A stretch of DNA of 64,000 bases from contig NZ_NTJD01000011.1 of the NCBI RefSeq assembly GCF_002358085.1, positions 1-64,000 of the forward strand. Reading direction: 5' to 3'. How positions within the stretch are numbered: the first letter of the stretch is position 1; each line of letters opens with the position of its first letter. Positions 43,903-52,676 of this stretch are shown here, piece by piece. This DNA comes from Pseudothioclava arenosa (GTDB lineage Bacteria > Pseudomonadota > Alphaproteobacteria > Rhodobacterales > Rhodobacteraceae). The notes under the pieces were generated by a model. That model saw only the letters and a list, made by a program, of their open reading frames with translations, had not been told where the DNA came from and made no database searches. The position numbers and the translations under genes are program-made.

Positions 43903-44763
43903 TCAGAGCGCCGACTTGCGGCTTTCGTCCAGATAAATCTCGCGCAGGCGCAGCGCGACCGGGCCCGGCTTGCCCGAACCCACCGCGACGCCATCCACTT
44001 CGACCACCGGCATCACGAAAGCCGAAGCCGAGGTATAAAACGCCTCGTCAGCCTGCTGCGCCTCTTCGATCGTGTAGGGGCGCTCTTCGATCTCCATCTG
44101 GCTCTCGGCGGCGTATTTCAGCAGCGAGGCGCGGGTGATCCCGTGCAGGATGTCGTGGCTCAGCTGGCGCGTGATGATCTTGCCGCCCTTCACGATATAG
44201 GTGTTGTTCGACGAGCCCTCGGTGACAAACCCGTCCTCGACGAACCAGGCGTCATCCTTGCCGGCCTTCTCGGCGGCCATCTTCGCCATCGACGGATACA
44301 GGAGCTGCACCGTCTTGATGTCGCGGCGATGCCAGCGCAGGTCCGGCATCGAGACAACCTTGATCCCCTTTTGTGCCTTCGGATCGTCGGCCAGACCGGG
44401 CTTGGCCTGCGTGTAAAGGACGATCGTCGGCGGCGTGCCGGCCGGCGGATAGTGGAAGTCGCGGTCGCCCGCATTGCCGCGGCTGACCTGCAGATAGATC
44501 AGGCCTTCGTCGATCCCGTTGCGCGCGACCAGCTCACGGTGGATCTCCAGCCATTCGTCACGGCTGAGGTTGCCGGTCATCTCCAGCGCATCCATCGAGC
44601 GCTGCAGACGCGCCATGTGGCCTTCGAACTCCAGGATCTGGCCGCCGAGAACCGAGGTCACCTCATAGACGGCATCGCCCATCACGAAGCCCCGGTCGAA
44701 CACCGAGATCTTGGCCTCTTCCTCGGGCAGATATTCGCCATTCAGGTAAACGGTACGGCTCAT
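43903..44763 (-). CDS. dat: D-amino-acid transaminase (class IV PLP)
   Basis: A 286-residue branched-chain/D-amino-acid aminotransferase-fold enzyme. The start MSRTVYLNGEYLPEEEAKIS and FDRGFVMGDAVYEVTSV are typical of D-alanine transaminases. The Schiff-base lysine is in RDIKTVQLLYPSM, and the phosphate-binding FVTEGSSNNTYIV block is intact. It converts D-alanine and other D-amino acids with 2-oxoglutarate. It is the last gene of a leftward set with the epimerase and DUF1611 genes. The start has caaggagagagca upstream. Confidence 0.92.
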   Translation of the reverse strand: MSRTVYLNGEYLPEEEAKISVFDRGFVMGDAVYEVTSVLGGQILEFEGHMARLQRSMDALEMTGNLSRDEWLEIHRELVARNGIDEGLIYLQVSRGNAGDRDFHYPPAGTPPTIVLYTQAKPGLADDPKAQKGIKVVSMPDLRWHRRDIKTVQLLYPSMAKMAAEKAGKDDAWFVEDGFVTEGSSNNTYIVKGGKIITRQLSHDILHGITRASLLKYAAESQMEIEERPYTIEEAQQADEAFYTSASAFVMPVVEVDGVAVGSGKPGPVALRLREIYLDESRKSAL

Positions 44764-44778
44764 TGCTCTCTCCTTGCC

Positions 44779-45741
44779 TCAACCCCAAAGCGCGGCTTCG
44801 GGGGGAAATACCATGCCATCCGCATATTTCAGCGGGCTTGCACGGTCTTCGGCCAGAAGAAGCGGCCCGTCAAGGTCCGTCACCGCTGCGCCCTGCGCAA
44901 CCAGCACCGCCGGGGCCATCGCCAAAGACGATCCCACCATGCAGCCGACCATCACACCAAAGCCCTCGGCCAGCGCCAGATCACGCAGCGCCAGCGCCTC
45001 GGTCAGACCGCCGGTCTTGTCGAGCTTGATGTTCACCACGTCATATTTGCCACGCAGATCCACGAGCCCCGCCCGCGTATGCGCGCTTTCATCGGCACAG
45101 ATCGGCACCAGCCGCTCCACCCCGATCAGCGCCTCGTCGGCGGCGGCGGGCAAGGGTTGCTCGACCAGCGTCACGCCAAGGCGCTGCAGATGCGACTGGA
45201 AATCGAGGAATTGCTCGATCGTCCAGCCCTCGTTCGCATCGACCACGATGCGCGAGCGCGGCGCGCCCGCGCGAACCGCTTCAAGGCGCGGGATATCGTC
45301 GGGCGTGCCCAGCTTGATTTTCAAAATCGGCCGATCGGCATGGCGCGCAGCCGAGGCCCGCATCGCCTCGGGCGTATCCAGAGACAGCGTGTAACAGGTC
45401 ACCTCGGGCCCGGGCGCAGGCAGGCCCGCCATCTCCCAGGCACGGCGCCCGGAGCGTTTCGCCTCCCAATCCCAAAGCGCGCAATCGACGGCATTGCGCG
45501 CGGCCCCGCCCTGCAGCGCCTCTTGCAATTCAAGCCGCGTGATATCGCCCGGCAGTGCCTCGATCTGCGCCGTGACCGACTCGAGGCTCTCGCCATAGCG
45601 CGCATAGGGCACGCATTCGCCGCGCCCGGTCACCCCCTCGCGCGTCACGCTGACCGTCAGCACCTTGGCCTCGGTCTTGGCGCCGCGCGAAATGGTGAAT
45701 ACCTCGGCCAGCCGGAACCGCTCCGCCGTCACAGAAATCAT
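44779..45741 (-). CDS. Enolase-superfamily epimerase, dipeptide epimerase / DgcA-like
   Basis: A 320-residue muconate-lactonising-enzyme-type enolase-superfamily protein. The acid/base lysine region is ILKIKLGTPD; metal ligands lie in VVDANEGW, VEQPLP and ICADESAH, and a second lysine is in NIKLDKTGG. This pattern fits L-Ala-D/L-Glu epimerases and the related N-acetyl-D-glutamate racemase DgcA. The start at 45741 (MISVTAERFRLAEVFTI) has gagggtgg upstream; an upstream start would encode MAKKKRVA out of an intergenic repeat. It lies between dat and the DUF1611 gene, which together suggest a D-amino-acid or peptidoglycan-fragment pathway. Confidence 0.85.
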   Translation of the reverse strand: MISVTAERFRLAEVFTISRGAKTEAKVLTVSVTREGVTGRGECVPYARYGESLESVTAQIEALPGDITRLELQEALQGGAARNAVDCALWDWEAKRSGRRAWEMAGLPAPGPEVTCYTLSLDTPEAMRASAARHADRPILKIKLGTPDDIPRLEAVRAGAPRSRIVVDANEGWTIEQFLDFQSHLQRLGVTLVEQPLPAAADEALIGVERLVPICADESAHTRAGLVDLRGKYDVVNIKLDKTGGLTEALALRDLALAEGFGVMVGCMVGSSLAMAPAVLVAQGAAVTDLDGPLLLAEDRASPLKYADGMVFPPEAALWG

Positions 45742-45747
45742 CGCCAC

Positions 45748-45780
45748 CCTCTTCTTCTTGGCCAAAATACGCCCGCCGGA
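45748..45780 (-). repeat. Dispersed intergenic repeat, copy 8
   Basis: Leftward copy (ccctcttcttcttggccaaa, then atacgcccgccgga) lying in the 68 bp between the epimerase and DUF1611 genes. It overlaps false upstream codons of the epimerase. Confidence 0.6.
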
Positions 45781-45809
45781 GGCAAACGCCCCCGGGCGGC
45801 ACGACCCTC

Positions 45810-46811
45810 TCAGATCGCGGCCAGCGCGTCCACGAGCTTCTCGGCGCCAAAGCGGAACGGGTCGGTCGCGGGCAGCCCCATCTCGGCCTCAAGCGACGCC
45901 AGATAGGCGCGCGCCTCGGCCTCGGGCATGTTCTGCGTATTGACCGAGATCCCCACCACTTCACAGGTCGGGTTCGCCACGCGCGCCAGCGGCAGCGCAG
46001 TGTCGCGCAGCGCCTGCAGGCTGGGCAGGTCATAGCCCGGCAGGCCGCGCATATGCGCCCGCGTCGGTTCGTGGCACAGGATCAGCGCGTCGGGCTGACC
46101 GCCATGCACCAGCGCCATCGTCACCCCCGAGTAGGACACGTGGAACAGGCTGCCCTGCCCCTCGATCAGGTCCCAGTGATCGGCGTCATTGTCAGGCGTC
46201 AGATACTCGATCGAGCCGGCCATGAAATCCGCGATCACCGCATCGAGCGGCACGCCATCGCCGGTGATCAGGATGCCGGTTTGGCCGGTGGCGCGGAAGC
46301 TCGCCTTCATCCCGCGCGCCAGCATCTCGCGCTCCATGCAAAGCGCGGTATACATCTTGCCGACCGAGCAATCGGTGCCCACGGCAAGGCAACGCTTGCC
46401 CGTCCGCTTCACGCCGTTGGCGATCGGATATTTCACCGACGGGATGCGCACGTCATGCAGCTGGCGCCCGCAGGCCTCGGCCACGGCCACCAGATCGGGC
46501 TCGTCGCGCAGCAGGTTGTGCAGCCCCGAGGCGAGGTCGAACCCCTCTTCGAGCGCGGTCACCAGCACCTTCTTCCAGGCTTGCGAAATCACCCCGCCAC
46601 GGTTCGCTACGCCGATCACCAGCGTCTTGGCGCCCGCGGCCTTGGCCTCGGCCAGATCCATGTCGGTCAGGCCCATACCGGCCTTGCAGCCCTCCATCCG
46701 GAACTGGCCCAGCGCGAATTCGGGGCGCCAGTCCTTGATGCCTTGCGCGACTTTCGCGGCCAGTTGGTCGGGGGCATCACCCAGAAACAGGAGATAGGGG
46801 GTCTCGATCAT
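45810..46811 (-). CDS. DUF1611 / DgcN-like protein
   Basis: A 333-residue DUF1611 protein. The central P-loop-like segment is RCLAVGTDCSVGKMYTALCM. Other family blocks are GVANRGGVISQAW, ATGQTGILITGDGVPLDAVI, DLIEGQGSLFH and ALILCHEPTRAHMRG. DUF1611 includes DgcN, described as a D-glutamate N-acetyltransferase that works with the epimerase DgcA in D-glutamate use by marine Proteobacteria. The start is ATG 46811, with tggagcgcgc upstream; in-frame ATGs at 46823 and 46844 are alternatives. It is first in the leftward set with the DgcA-like and dat genes. Confidence 0.85.
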   Translation of the reverse strand: MIETPYLLFLGDAPDQLAAKVAQGIKDWRPEFALGQFRMEGCKAGMGLTDMDLAEAKAAGAKTLVIGVANRGGVISQAWKKVLVTALEEGFDLASGLHNLLRDEPDLVAVAEACGRQLHDVRIPSVKYPIANGVKRTGKRCLAVGTDCSVGKMYTALCMEREMLARGMKASFRATGQTGILITGDGVPLDAVIADFMAGSIEYLTPDNDADHWDLIEGQGSLFHVSYSGVTMALVHGGQPDALILCHEPTRAHMRGLPGYDLPSLQALRDTALPLARVANPTCEVVGISVNTQNMPEAEARAYLASLEAEMGLPATDPFRFGAEKLVDALAAI

Positions 46812-47084
46812 TGCGCGCTCCATCGCAGAAGGTTCGAGATCCAATCCTAGAGGAAGGTGCAGAAATTTCTCGTGATTCTGCAGCTGAAAATTGACCCTCC
46901 ACGCATCTTTCTTCGAGTATATAAAGAAATCGACGAAGATATTTGCGCAATGCCATGATTAGGCCGCAGATCATGCGGCCATTGCCCCGATTCTGCGCCC
47001 GCAAACAGATGCTTGAAACGCGCAGCGCAACAATATATCCAATCGGGCGACAACCTTGAAACATCATTGCGAAAGGTCCCGCGC
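46812..47084. promoter_or_regulatory. Divergent control region between dgcN-like gene and mcl1
   Basis: A 273-bp gap, AT-richer in its middle (46850-46950). It must carry the promoter of the D-amino-acid set leftward and of mcl1 rightward. I see no clear hexamers or operator dyads. Confidence 0.3.
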
Positions 47085-48041
47085 ATGAGCTTCCGCGTCC
47101 AACCGACCCCCGCCGCCCGCCCCAACCGCTGCCAGCTCTTTGGCCCGGGCTCGAACACCAAGCTGTTTGCGAAAATGGCGGCCTCGGCGGCTGATGTCAT
47201 CAACCTCGACCTCGAAGATTCGGTCGCCCCCGCCGACAAGCCGCAGGCGCGCCGCAACATCATTCAGGCCTCGCATGAAATCGACTGGGGCAACAAATAC
47301 CTCTCGGTGCGGATCAACGCGCTCGACACCCCCTATTGGTATCGCGATGTGGTCGAACTGCTGGAAGAAGGCAGCGAGCGCATCGACCAGATCATGATCC
47401 CGAAAGTCGGCTGCGCCGAGGACGTCTATGCCGTCGACGCGCTGATCACCGCGATCGAGACCGCCAAGGGCCGCACGAAAAAGGTCTCGCTTGAGGTCAT
47501 CATCGAATCCGCCGCCGGCATCGCGCATGTCGAGGAAATCGCGGCTTCGTCCCCGCGCCTGCAAGCCATGAGCCTCGGCGCCGCCGACTTCGCCGCCTCG
47601 ATGGGCATGGCGACCACCGGCATCGGCGGCACGCAGGAAAACTACTACATGCTGCGCGAAGGCCAGCAGTACTGGTCGGACCCGTGGCACTGGGCGCAGG
47701 CCGCCATCGTCGCCGCCTGCCGCACCCACGGCATCCTGCCGGTCGACGGCCCGTTCGGCGATTTCTCGGATGACGAAGGCTTCATCGCGCAGGCGAAACG
47801 CTCGGCCACGCTGGGCATGGTCGGCAAATGGGCGATCCACCCGAAACAGATCGCACTGGCGAACCAGGTCTTCACCCCCTCCGAAGAGGCGGTGAACGAG
47901 GCCCGCGAAATCCTCGCCGCGATGGAAGAAGCCAAGGCCTCGGGCGCCGGCGCCACCGTCTACAAGGGCCGTCTTGTTGACATCGCGTCGATTCGTCAGG
48001 CAGAAGTGATTGTCCGCCAGGCCGAGATGATCGCCGGCTGA
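47085..48041 (+). CDS. mcl1: L-malyl-CoA / beta-methylmalyl-CoA lyase
   Basis: A 318-residue CitE-like enzyme, the same length as Rhodobacter Mcl1. It cleaves beta-methylmalyl-CoA to glyoxylate and propionyl-CoA and condenses acetyl-CoA with glyoxylate in the ethylmalonyl-CoA pathway. Family blocks are LFGPGSNTKLFAKMAASAAD, VINLDLEDSVAPADKPQARR, QIMIPKVG, LEVIIESAAG and KWAIHPKQIALAN. The start at 47085 (MSFRVQPTPAARPNRCQLFG) has gaaagg upstream. No other pathway gene is adjacent. A terminator lies 90 bp after the stop. Confidence 0.95.
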   Translation: MSFRVQPTPAARPNRCQLFGPGSNTKLFAKMAASAADVINLDLEDSVAPADKPQARRNIIQASHEIDWGNKYLSVRINALDTPYWYRDVVELLEEGSERIDQIMIPKVGCAEDVYAVDALITAIETAKGRTKKVSLEVIIESAAGIAHVEEIAASSPRLQAMSLGAADFAASMGMATTGIGGTQENYYMLREGQQYWSDPWHWAQAAIVAACRTHGILPVDGPFGDFSDDEGFIAQAKRSATLGMVGKWAIHPKQIALANQVFTPSEEAVNEAREILAAMEEAKASGAGATVYKGRLVDIASIRQAEVIVRQAEMIAG

Positions 48042-48130
48042 CACGGCATTCGGTAACGAGTGACCCGGTGACGAGTATTGGAAATCCCGGAGCAGCGGGG
48101 AGGGGAGGCCCGGCTGCATGAGGGAACCGG

Positions 48131-48160
48131 AACGCCCCGATCCTGTATCGGGGCGTTTCT
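48131..48160 (+). terminator. Intrinsic terminator of mcl1
   Basis: Stem aacgccccga / tcggggcgtt (48131-48140 / 48148-48157) with loop tcctgta, followed by tctttat. Confidence 0.8.
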
Positions 48161-48245
48161 TTATGCCCGCCTCCTGCCGCCGCCGCCCGTTGCATTTCGC
48201 CTTCCGCACCGTCATATAGATCGCGTCACAAACGGAGAGGCCCCG

Positions 48246-49208
48246 ATGACGACCTATCTCGAATTCGAAAAGCCGCTGGCCGAGATCGAAGGCAAAGCCG
48301 AAGAGCTTCGCGTGCTGGCGCGGCAGAACTCCGAGATGGATGTGGAAAAGGAAGCAGCCGCGCTGGACAAGAAGGCCGCGCAGCTTCTGAACGACCTCTA
48401 CAAAGACCTGACGCCCTGGCGCAAATGCCAGGTCGCGCGGCATCCGAACCGGCCGCATTGCAAAGATTACATCGACGCGCTGTTCACCGAATTCACGCCG
48501 CTGGCGGGCGACCGCAACTTCGCGGACGACCACGCGGTGATGGGGGGGCTTGCGCGCTTCAACGATCAGCCCGTGGTGGTGATCGGCCATGAGAAGGGCC
48601 ATGACACCGCCAGCCGGATCGAGCGCAACTTCGGCATGGCCCGCCCCGAGGGCTACCGCAAGGCGGTACGCCTGATGGATATGGCCGACCGCTTCGGCCT
48701 GCCCGTCGTGAGCCTGATCGACACGCCCGGCGCCTATCCCGGCAAGGGCGCGGAAGAGCGCGGCCAGTCCGAGGCGATTGCACGCTCGACCCAGAAGTGC
48801 CTGCAGATCGGCGTGCCGCTGGTCTCGATCATCATCGGCGAAGGCGGCTCGGGCGGGGCGGTGGCCTTCGCCACGGGCGACCGCGTCGCGATGCTCGAAC
48901 ATTCGGTCTATTCGGTGATCTCGCCCGAGGGCTGCGCCTCGATCCTGTGGAAAGACGCGGAAAAGATGCGCGAGGCCGCCGAAGCCCTGCGCCTGACCGC
49001 GCAGGACCTGAAGAAACTCGAAGTGATCGACCGGATCATCAAGGAGCCCGTTGGCGGCGCCCAGCGTGACCGCAAAGGCACCGTCGCCGCCGTGGGCGAG
49101 GCGATTGCCACGATGCTCAAGGAGCTGAACGGCAAATCCCGCAAGGATCTGGTCGCCGCGCGGCGCAAGAAATTCCTCGCGATGGGCTCGAAGGGGCTTG
49201 GCGCCTGA
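48246..49208 (+). CDS. accA: Acetyl-CoA carboxylase carboxyltransferase subunit alpha
   Basis: A 320-residue subunit that transfers carboxybiotin CO2 to acetyl-CoA together with AccD, the first step of fatty-acid synthesis. It contains the N-terminal helical segment [20 protein letters not shown], the crotonase-like core with [64 protein letters not shown] and [16 protein letters not shown]. The start at 48246 has gagagg upstream. Its TGA directly abuts the plsC stop on the other strand (TGATCA). Confidence 0.97.
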   Translation: MTTYLEFEKPLAEIEGKAEELRVLARQNSEMDVEKEAAALDKKAAQLLNDLYKDLTPWRKCQVARHPNRPHCKDYIDALFTEFTPLAGDRNFADDHAVMGGLARFNDQPVVVIGHEKGHDTASRIERNFGMARPEGYRKAVRLMDMADRFGLPVVSLIDTPGAYPGKGAEERGQSEAIARSTQKCLQIGVPLVSIIIGEGGSGGAVAFATGDRVAMLEHSVYSVISPEGCASILWKDAEKMREAAEALRLTAQDLKKLEVIDRIIKEPVGGAQRDRKGTVAAVGEAIATMLKELNGKSRKDLVAARRKKFLAMGSKGLGA

Positions 49209-49955
49209 TCAGGCCTCCCGCCCCTCGGGCGGCACGATGAACCCCGCCTCGGCCATCAGCGCGTCCGAGGCGGTCTCGATCTCATCCGCGATCCGCTCCA
49301 TGAAATCGCCGGTCTTCAGGCCGGGCTCGATCGGCGGCAGGAACTCCACTACCGCCAGCCCCGGCTTGCGCAGCATCGAACGGCGCGGCCAGAACACGCC
49401 GACATTGGTCGCGGCGGGCACGCAGACCTGCCCCAGTTCCTTGTAAAGCATCCCCGCGCCGATCTTATAGGGCACCTTGGCCCCTGCCGCGACGCGCGTA
49501 CCCTGCGCGAAGATGATCAGCTGGCCGCCCTGCATCCGGCCGTTCTTGGCCGCATCCAGCATCCCCCTGATCGCCTTGCCGCGCTTGGCACGGTCGACCG
49601 GGATGCAGCCGATGAGATAGGCATACCAGCCGACGAAGGGCGTCCAGACCAGTTCCTTTTTCATGATGAACTTGCCGCGCGGCACCGCCGAGAAGATCAG
49701 GATGATATCAAAAAAGCTCTGATGTTTGGAGGCGATCAGCACGTCACCCGAGGGCACCTCGCCGCGGATCTCCGAGCGCAGCCCGACCAGCCAGCGCGCC
49801 GAAAGCCGCACCCAATGGCAATAGCCGCGCGCAACCAGCACAGCACCGCTGCGCCCGCCCAGCACCCCGATCGGCAGGCCGACCACAGCGAAGACCGCAA
49901 GCATCAGATACATCTGACCGACGAAGATAACCGAACGCAGATATTGAAACGCCAT
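49209..49955 (-). CDS. plsC: 1-acyl-sn-glycerol-3-phosphate acyltransferase
   Basis: A 248-residue membrane-associated acyltransferase making phosphatidic acid. It has one or two N-terminal hydrophobic segments, followed by the acyltransferase motifs: KHQSFFD (a variant of HX4D), GCIPVDRAKRG, and FAQGTRV (the FPEGT block with AQ replacing PE). It ends with the hydrophobic VCVPAATNVG segment. ATG 49955 overlaps the ftsX stop (ATGA). The ftsE-ftsX-plsC order is typical of alphaproteobacteria. The start has tcggaggattg upstream. Confidence 0.9.
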   Translation of the reverse strand: MAFQYLRSVIFVGQMYLMLAVFAVVGLPIGVLGGRSGAVLVARGYCHWVRLSARWLVGLRSEIRGEVPSGDVLIASKHQSFFDIILIFSAVPRGKFIMKKELVWTPFVGWYAYLIGCIPVDRAKRGKAIRGMLDAAKNGRMQGGQLIIFAQGTRVAAGAKVPYKIGAGMLYKELGQVCVPAATNVGVFWPRRSMLRKPGLAVVEFLPPIEPGLKTGDFMERIADEIETASDALMAEAGFIVPPEGREA

Positions 49956-50851
49956 CAGGCAATCCTCCGAAGCATACGCAGCGCGGCAAAGCGCGTCGCA
50001 ACATAGGCGACCAAAGCGGCCAGCGGCGGCACGATCAGCGGCCAGAGCCATCCCGCGCCCGCGAACCCGAGCCCGGTCAGGAACCCGCCCGCGTCATCGG
50101 CCTCGGGCAGCGCCAGCACCGCGAAAATGCCCAGAAGCGTGCCCAGCATCGCCCCCCAGAACCCGCGCGCGGTAAAGCGGCGCACGAAGGCGCGCGCGAT
50201 GAAGCGGTCTTGCGCACCGACCAGCCGCAGCACCCGGATCACCTGCCCATTCGCGGCCAGTGCGGCCTGCGCGGCCAGCGTGATCATCCCCGCCGTCGCG
50301 CCCCCGATCAACAAGAGCGACAACAGCCCAAGGCTGCGCAACCGCTCGGCCGCCTCGACCAGCGGACGCCGCCAGCGCGTGTGATCGTCGAATACCGCGC
50401 CCGGCGCCTCGGTCGAAAGCCGCAGCCGCAGCCCCTCGGCATCGACGCCGTCATCGGTCTCGACCACCTCGACCAGCCGCGGCAAGGGCAGCGCATCGAC
50501 CGGCAGGTCGGGGCCGAACCAGGGGCCCAAAAGCGCCTCCATCTCGGAGAGTTCCAGCGCGCGATAGCTGGCGATGCCGGGCGTCGTCGAGAGCACGTTC
50601 AGCACGGCGGCCAGCTGCGTCTCCATCTGCTCGGCCGGGGCCGAGATGCGGATCGTGGCGGACCGCGCCAGCGCCTCGGACCAGCGATCGGCCAGCCGCC
50701 CCGTCGCCATCGACAGCGCCAGCGCGAACACCGCCAGAAACGCCATCGCCGCGGCAGTGAACAGCGTCAGCCGCGCGGTAAAGCCGGTCGGCGGCACCAC
50801 CCGGCCCGCGCCGGTCTTTTCAAAGCTCAGAAACTCGATCAGGCGGATCAT
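49955..50851 (-). CDS. ftsX: Cell-division ABC permease FtsX
   Basis: A 298-residue inner-membrane protein: one N-terminal helix (about 28-50), a large periplasmic loop (about 55-170) that couples to peptidoglycan hydrolases, then three further helices. This is the FtsX layout. The family permease block is visible near the C-terminus (VIRVLRLVGAQDRFIARAFV). It overlaps ftsE by 4 bp at ATGA, so the two are translationally coupled. Overall sequence identity is low, as usual for FtsX, but position next to ftsE makes the assignment firm. Confidence 0.92.
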   Translation of the reverse strand: MIRLIEFLSFEKTGAGRVVPPTGFTARLTLFTAAAMAFLAVFALALSMATGRLADRWSEALARSATIRISAPAEQMETQLAAVLNVLSTTPGIASYRALELSEMEALLGPWFGPDLPVDALPLPRLVEVVETDDGVDAEGLRLRLSTEAPGAVFDDHTRWRRPLVEAAERLRSLGLLSLLLIGGATAGMITLAAQAALAANGQVIRVLRLVGAQDRFIARAFVRRFTARGFWGAMLGTLLGIFAVLALPEADDAGGFLTGLGFAGAGWLWPLIVPPLAALVAYVATRFAALRMLRRIA

Positions 50852-51519
50852 AGGTCGGCCCCCGCCAGATGCAGCCGCTGGTTGGCGATGCGCAGCACCC
50901 GCGCCGAGACCTGCGCCTTGGCGGCGCGGATCAGGTTCAGGTCATGGGTCGCGATCACCACCGACTTTCCCATCCGGTTGAGTTCAATCAGCAGCGCCAA
51001 GAGCCGCTGCGACATTTCCCAATCGACATTGCCCGTGGGCTCGTCGGCCAGGATCACCTCGGGCGACATGATGACGGCACGCGCCAGCGCGGCACGCTGC
51101 CGTTCGCCCCCCGACAGCTGCGGCGGCAGGGCATCGGCATGACGCTTGAGCCCGACCCAACCCAACAGCTCCATCAGCTCCGCCGAATTCACCGGCTTGC
51201 CCGCAACCGTCAGCGGCAACGCCACGTTTTCCGCCAGCGACAGGTGATCGAGGAACTGGCAATCCTGATGCACGACGCCGATGCGCTGACGGGTGCGCGC
51301 GATCTCGTCGCGGTCCATGCGAAACACATCGCGCCCGAACAGCGACACATGCCCGCCCGAAGGCAGCAGCTCGCCGTAGCACAGCTTGAGAAAGGTCGTC
51401 TTGCCCGCGCCCGAGGGCCCTGTCAGGAAGTGGAACGAGCCCGGTTGCAGGCGCAGCGACATCTGCGACAGCAGCTCGCCCCCCCCATAGCTCATCGCGG
51501 CATTTTGCAGCTCGATCAC
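50848..51519 (-). CDS. ftsE: Cell-division ATP-binding protein FtsE
   Basis: A 223-residue ABC ATPase that powers FtsX to activate septal peptidoglycan hydrolases. It contains Walker A GPSGAGKTT, the Q-loop in HQDCQFLDHLSL, signature LSGGERQRAALARAV, Walker B VILADEPTGNVDWEM and the H-loop THDLNL. The start is GTG 51519 (VIELQNAAMSYGGGELLSQM) with an aaaaagg upstream; a longer frame adds a low-complexity Arg/Pro tail. It is first in ftsE-ftsX-plsC. Confidence 0.95.
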   Translation of the reverse strand: MIELQNAAMSYGGGELLSQMSLRLQPGSFHFLTGPSGAGKTTFLKLCYGELLPSGGHVSLFGRDVFRMDRDEIARTRQRIGVVHQDCQFLDHLSLAENVALPLTVAGKPVNSAELMELLGWVGLKRHADALPPQLSGGERQRAALARAVIMSPEVILADEPTGNVDWEMSQRLLALLIELNRMGKSVVIATHDLNLIRAAKAQVSARVLRIANQRLHLAGADL

Positions 51520-51665
51520 GGCGCGCCTTTTTTCTTTGCGCGTTGTCCGCGGCGCGGGGGCCGGGGCAACTCTAACCCTTGGATAATCCAACTTCGCTTG
51601 CTACAACATATGCAGATGGAATGCCAGAATGGCGATAGCGCCGAGGCACGGGATCTGGGGACACG

Positions 51666-52670
51666 ATGCGGCTGATCTGCCCGAACTGCGGCGCGCAATA
51701 CGAGGTCGATGACTCGGTCATTCCCGAGGACGGACGCGATGTCCAATGCTCGGGCTGCGGGCATGGCTGGTTCCAGCCCGGCAAATCCGCGCTGGCCGAG
51801 GCCGAAGCCCCCGAAACGACGGCTGCCGAACCCGACGGATGGGACGCAGGCGCCTGGGAGGCGGAGCCCGAAGCCACACCCGAGGCGCAGCCTCCTGAGC
51901 CCGAGCCTATGCCCGAGCCGGCCGCCGCACCGGAGCCCACACCCGAACCCGCCGCGCCTGTTGCGGATGACATCGAAGATGCCATCGCCGCGATGCTCCA
52001 GGACGAAGGCAGCGTCGAGAACCCGCCCGGCACCGCCGCGCTCAGCGACTATTTCGAGGACAGCGATTACGACGAGTCGCTCTCGGCGGCACCCGCGCCC
52101 GGCACCACGCCGCGCCGCCCGCTCGATGACGACCTGCTCTCGATCCTGCGCGAAGAGGCCGAGCGCGAAAGCGCGCACCGCCGCGCCGAGGGGACGACGC
52201 TGGAGACCCAGGAAGACCTTGGGCTTGGCGAGCCCGTGCCGCCCGTGCGCCCGGTCGAACCCGCAGAGCCCGCACCGCGCGAGGATGACGCGCCCAGCTA
52301 TGACCCCGAGCTTTTCGCCGACCTCGACGCCGAAGAGCCCGAGCCGGTTCCGCGCGGCCGCGAACGCCTGCCCGACATCGAAGAAATCAACTCGACCCTG
52401 ACCGCCGCCTCAGACCGCGTGCCGCGCCGCCCGATGGCTGCGGATGACGACGCGGATCAGGCCTCGGGCGGGTTCCGCACCGGCTTCTCGCTGGTGATGC
52501 TGATCGCGCTGGCCGGGCTGATCCTGTATTTCTTCGCGGCCCAGATCATCGCACTCGTGCCGCAGCTCGAAGGCGCGCTGACCGCCTATGTCACCACGGT
52601 CGACACACTGCGCCTGTCGCTGGACCAGATGGTGCAGGGCCTGATCGAACGGTTCTCGGAAAAAGGCTGA
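51666..52670 (+). CDS. Zinc-ribbon protein with C-terminal membrane helix (MJ0042-type)
   Basis: A 334-residue protein. The N-terminal zinc ribbon MRLICPNCGAQYEVDDSVIP, then VQCSGCGHGWFQPG, has two CxxC pairs. A long acidic, Pro/Ala/Glu-rich linker (about 45-230, with repeated EPEPMPEPAA-like stretches) follows. A single transmembrane helix near the C-terminus (GFSLVMLIALAGLILYFFAA) places the zinc ribbon on the cytosolic side. Rhodobacterales carry such a gene next to ftsE, but its function is not established. It is divergent from ftsE across a 146-bp gap. The DUF4175 gene ends 6 bases after it. Confidence 0.8.
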   Translation: MRLICPNCGAQYEVDDSVIPEDGRDVQCSGCGHGWFQPGKSALAEAEAPETTAAEPDGWDAGAWEAEPEATPEAQPPEPEPMPEPAAAPEPTPEPAAPVADDIEDAIAAMLQDEGSVENPPGTAALSDYFEDSDYDESLSAAPAPGTTPRRPLDDDLLSILREEAERESAHRRAEGTTLETQEDLGLGEPVPPVRPVEPAEPAPREDDAPSYDPELFADLDAEEPEPVPRGRERLPDIEEINSTLTAASDRVPRRPMAADDDADQASGGFRTGFSLVMLIALAGLILYFFAAQIIALVPQLEGALTAYVTTVDTLRLSLDQMVQGLIERFSEKG

Positions 52671-52676
52671 CGCGGC

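Noticed and set aside
45741-45765. Epimerase start eight codons upstream (MAKKKRVA)
   Set aside because: These codons are read out of dispersed repeat copy 8, and the downstream ATG 45741 has a Shine-Dalgarno and family start.
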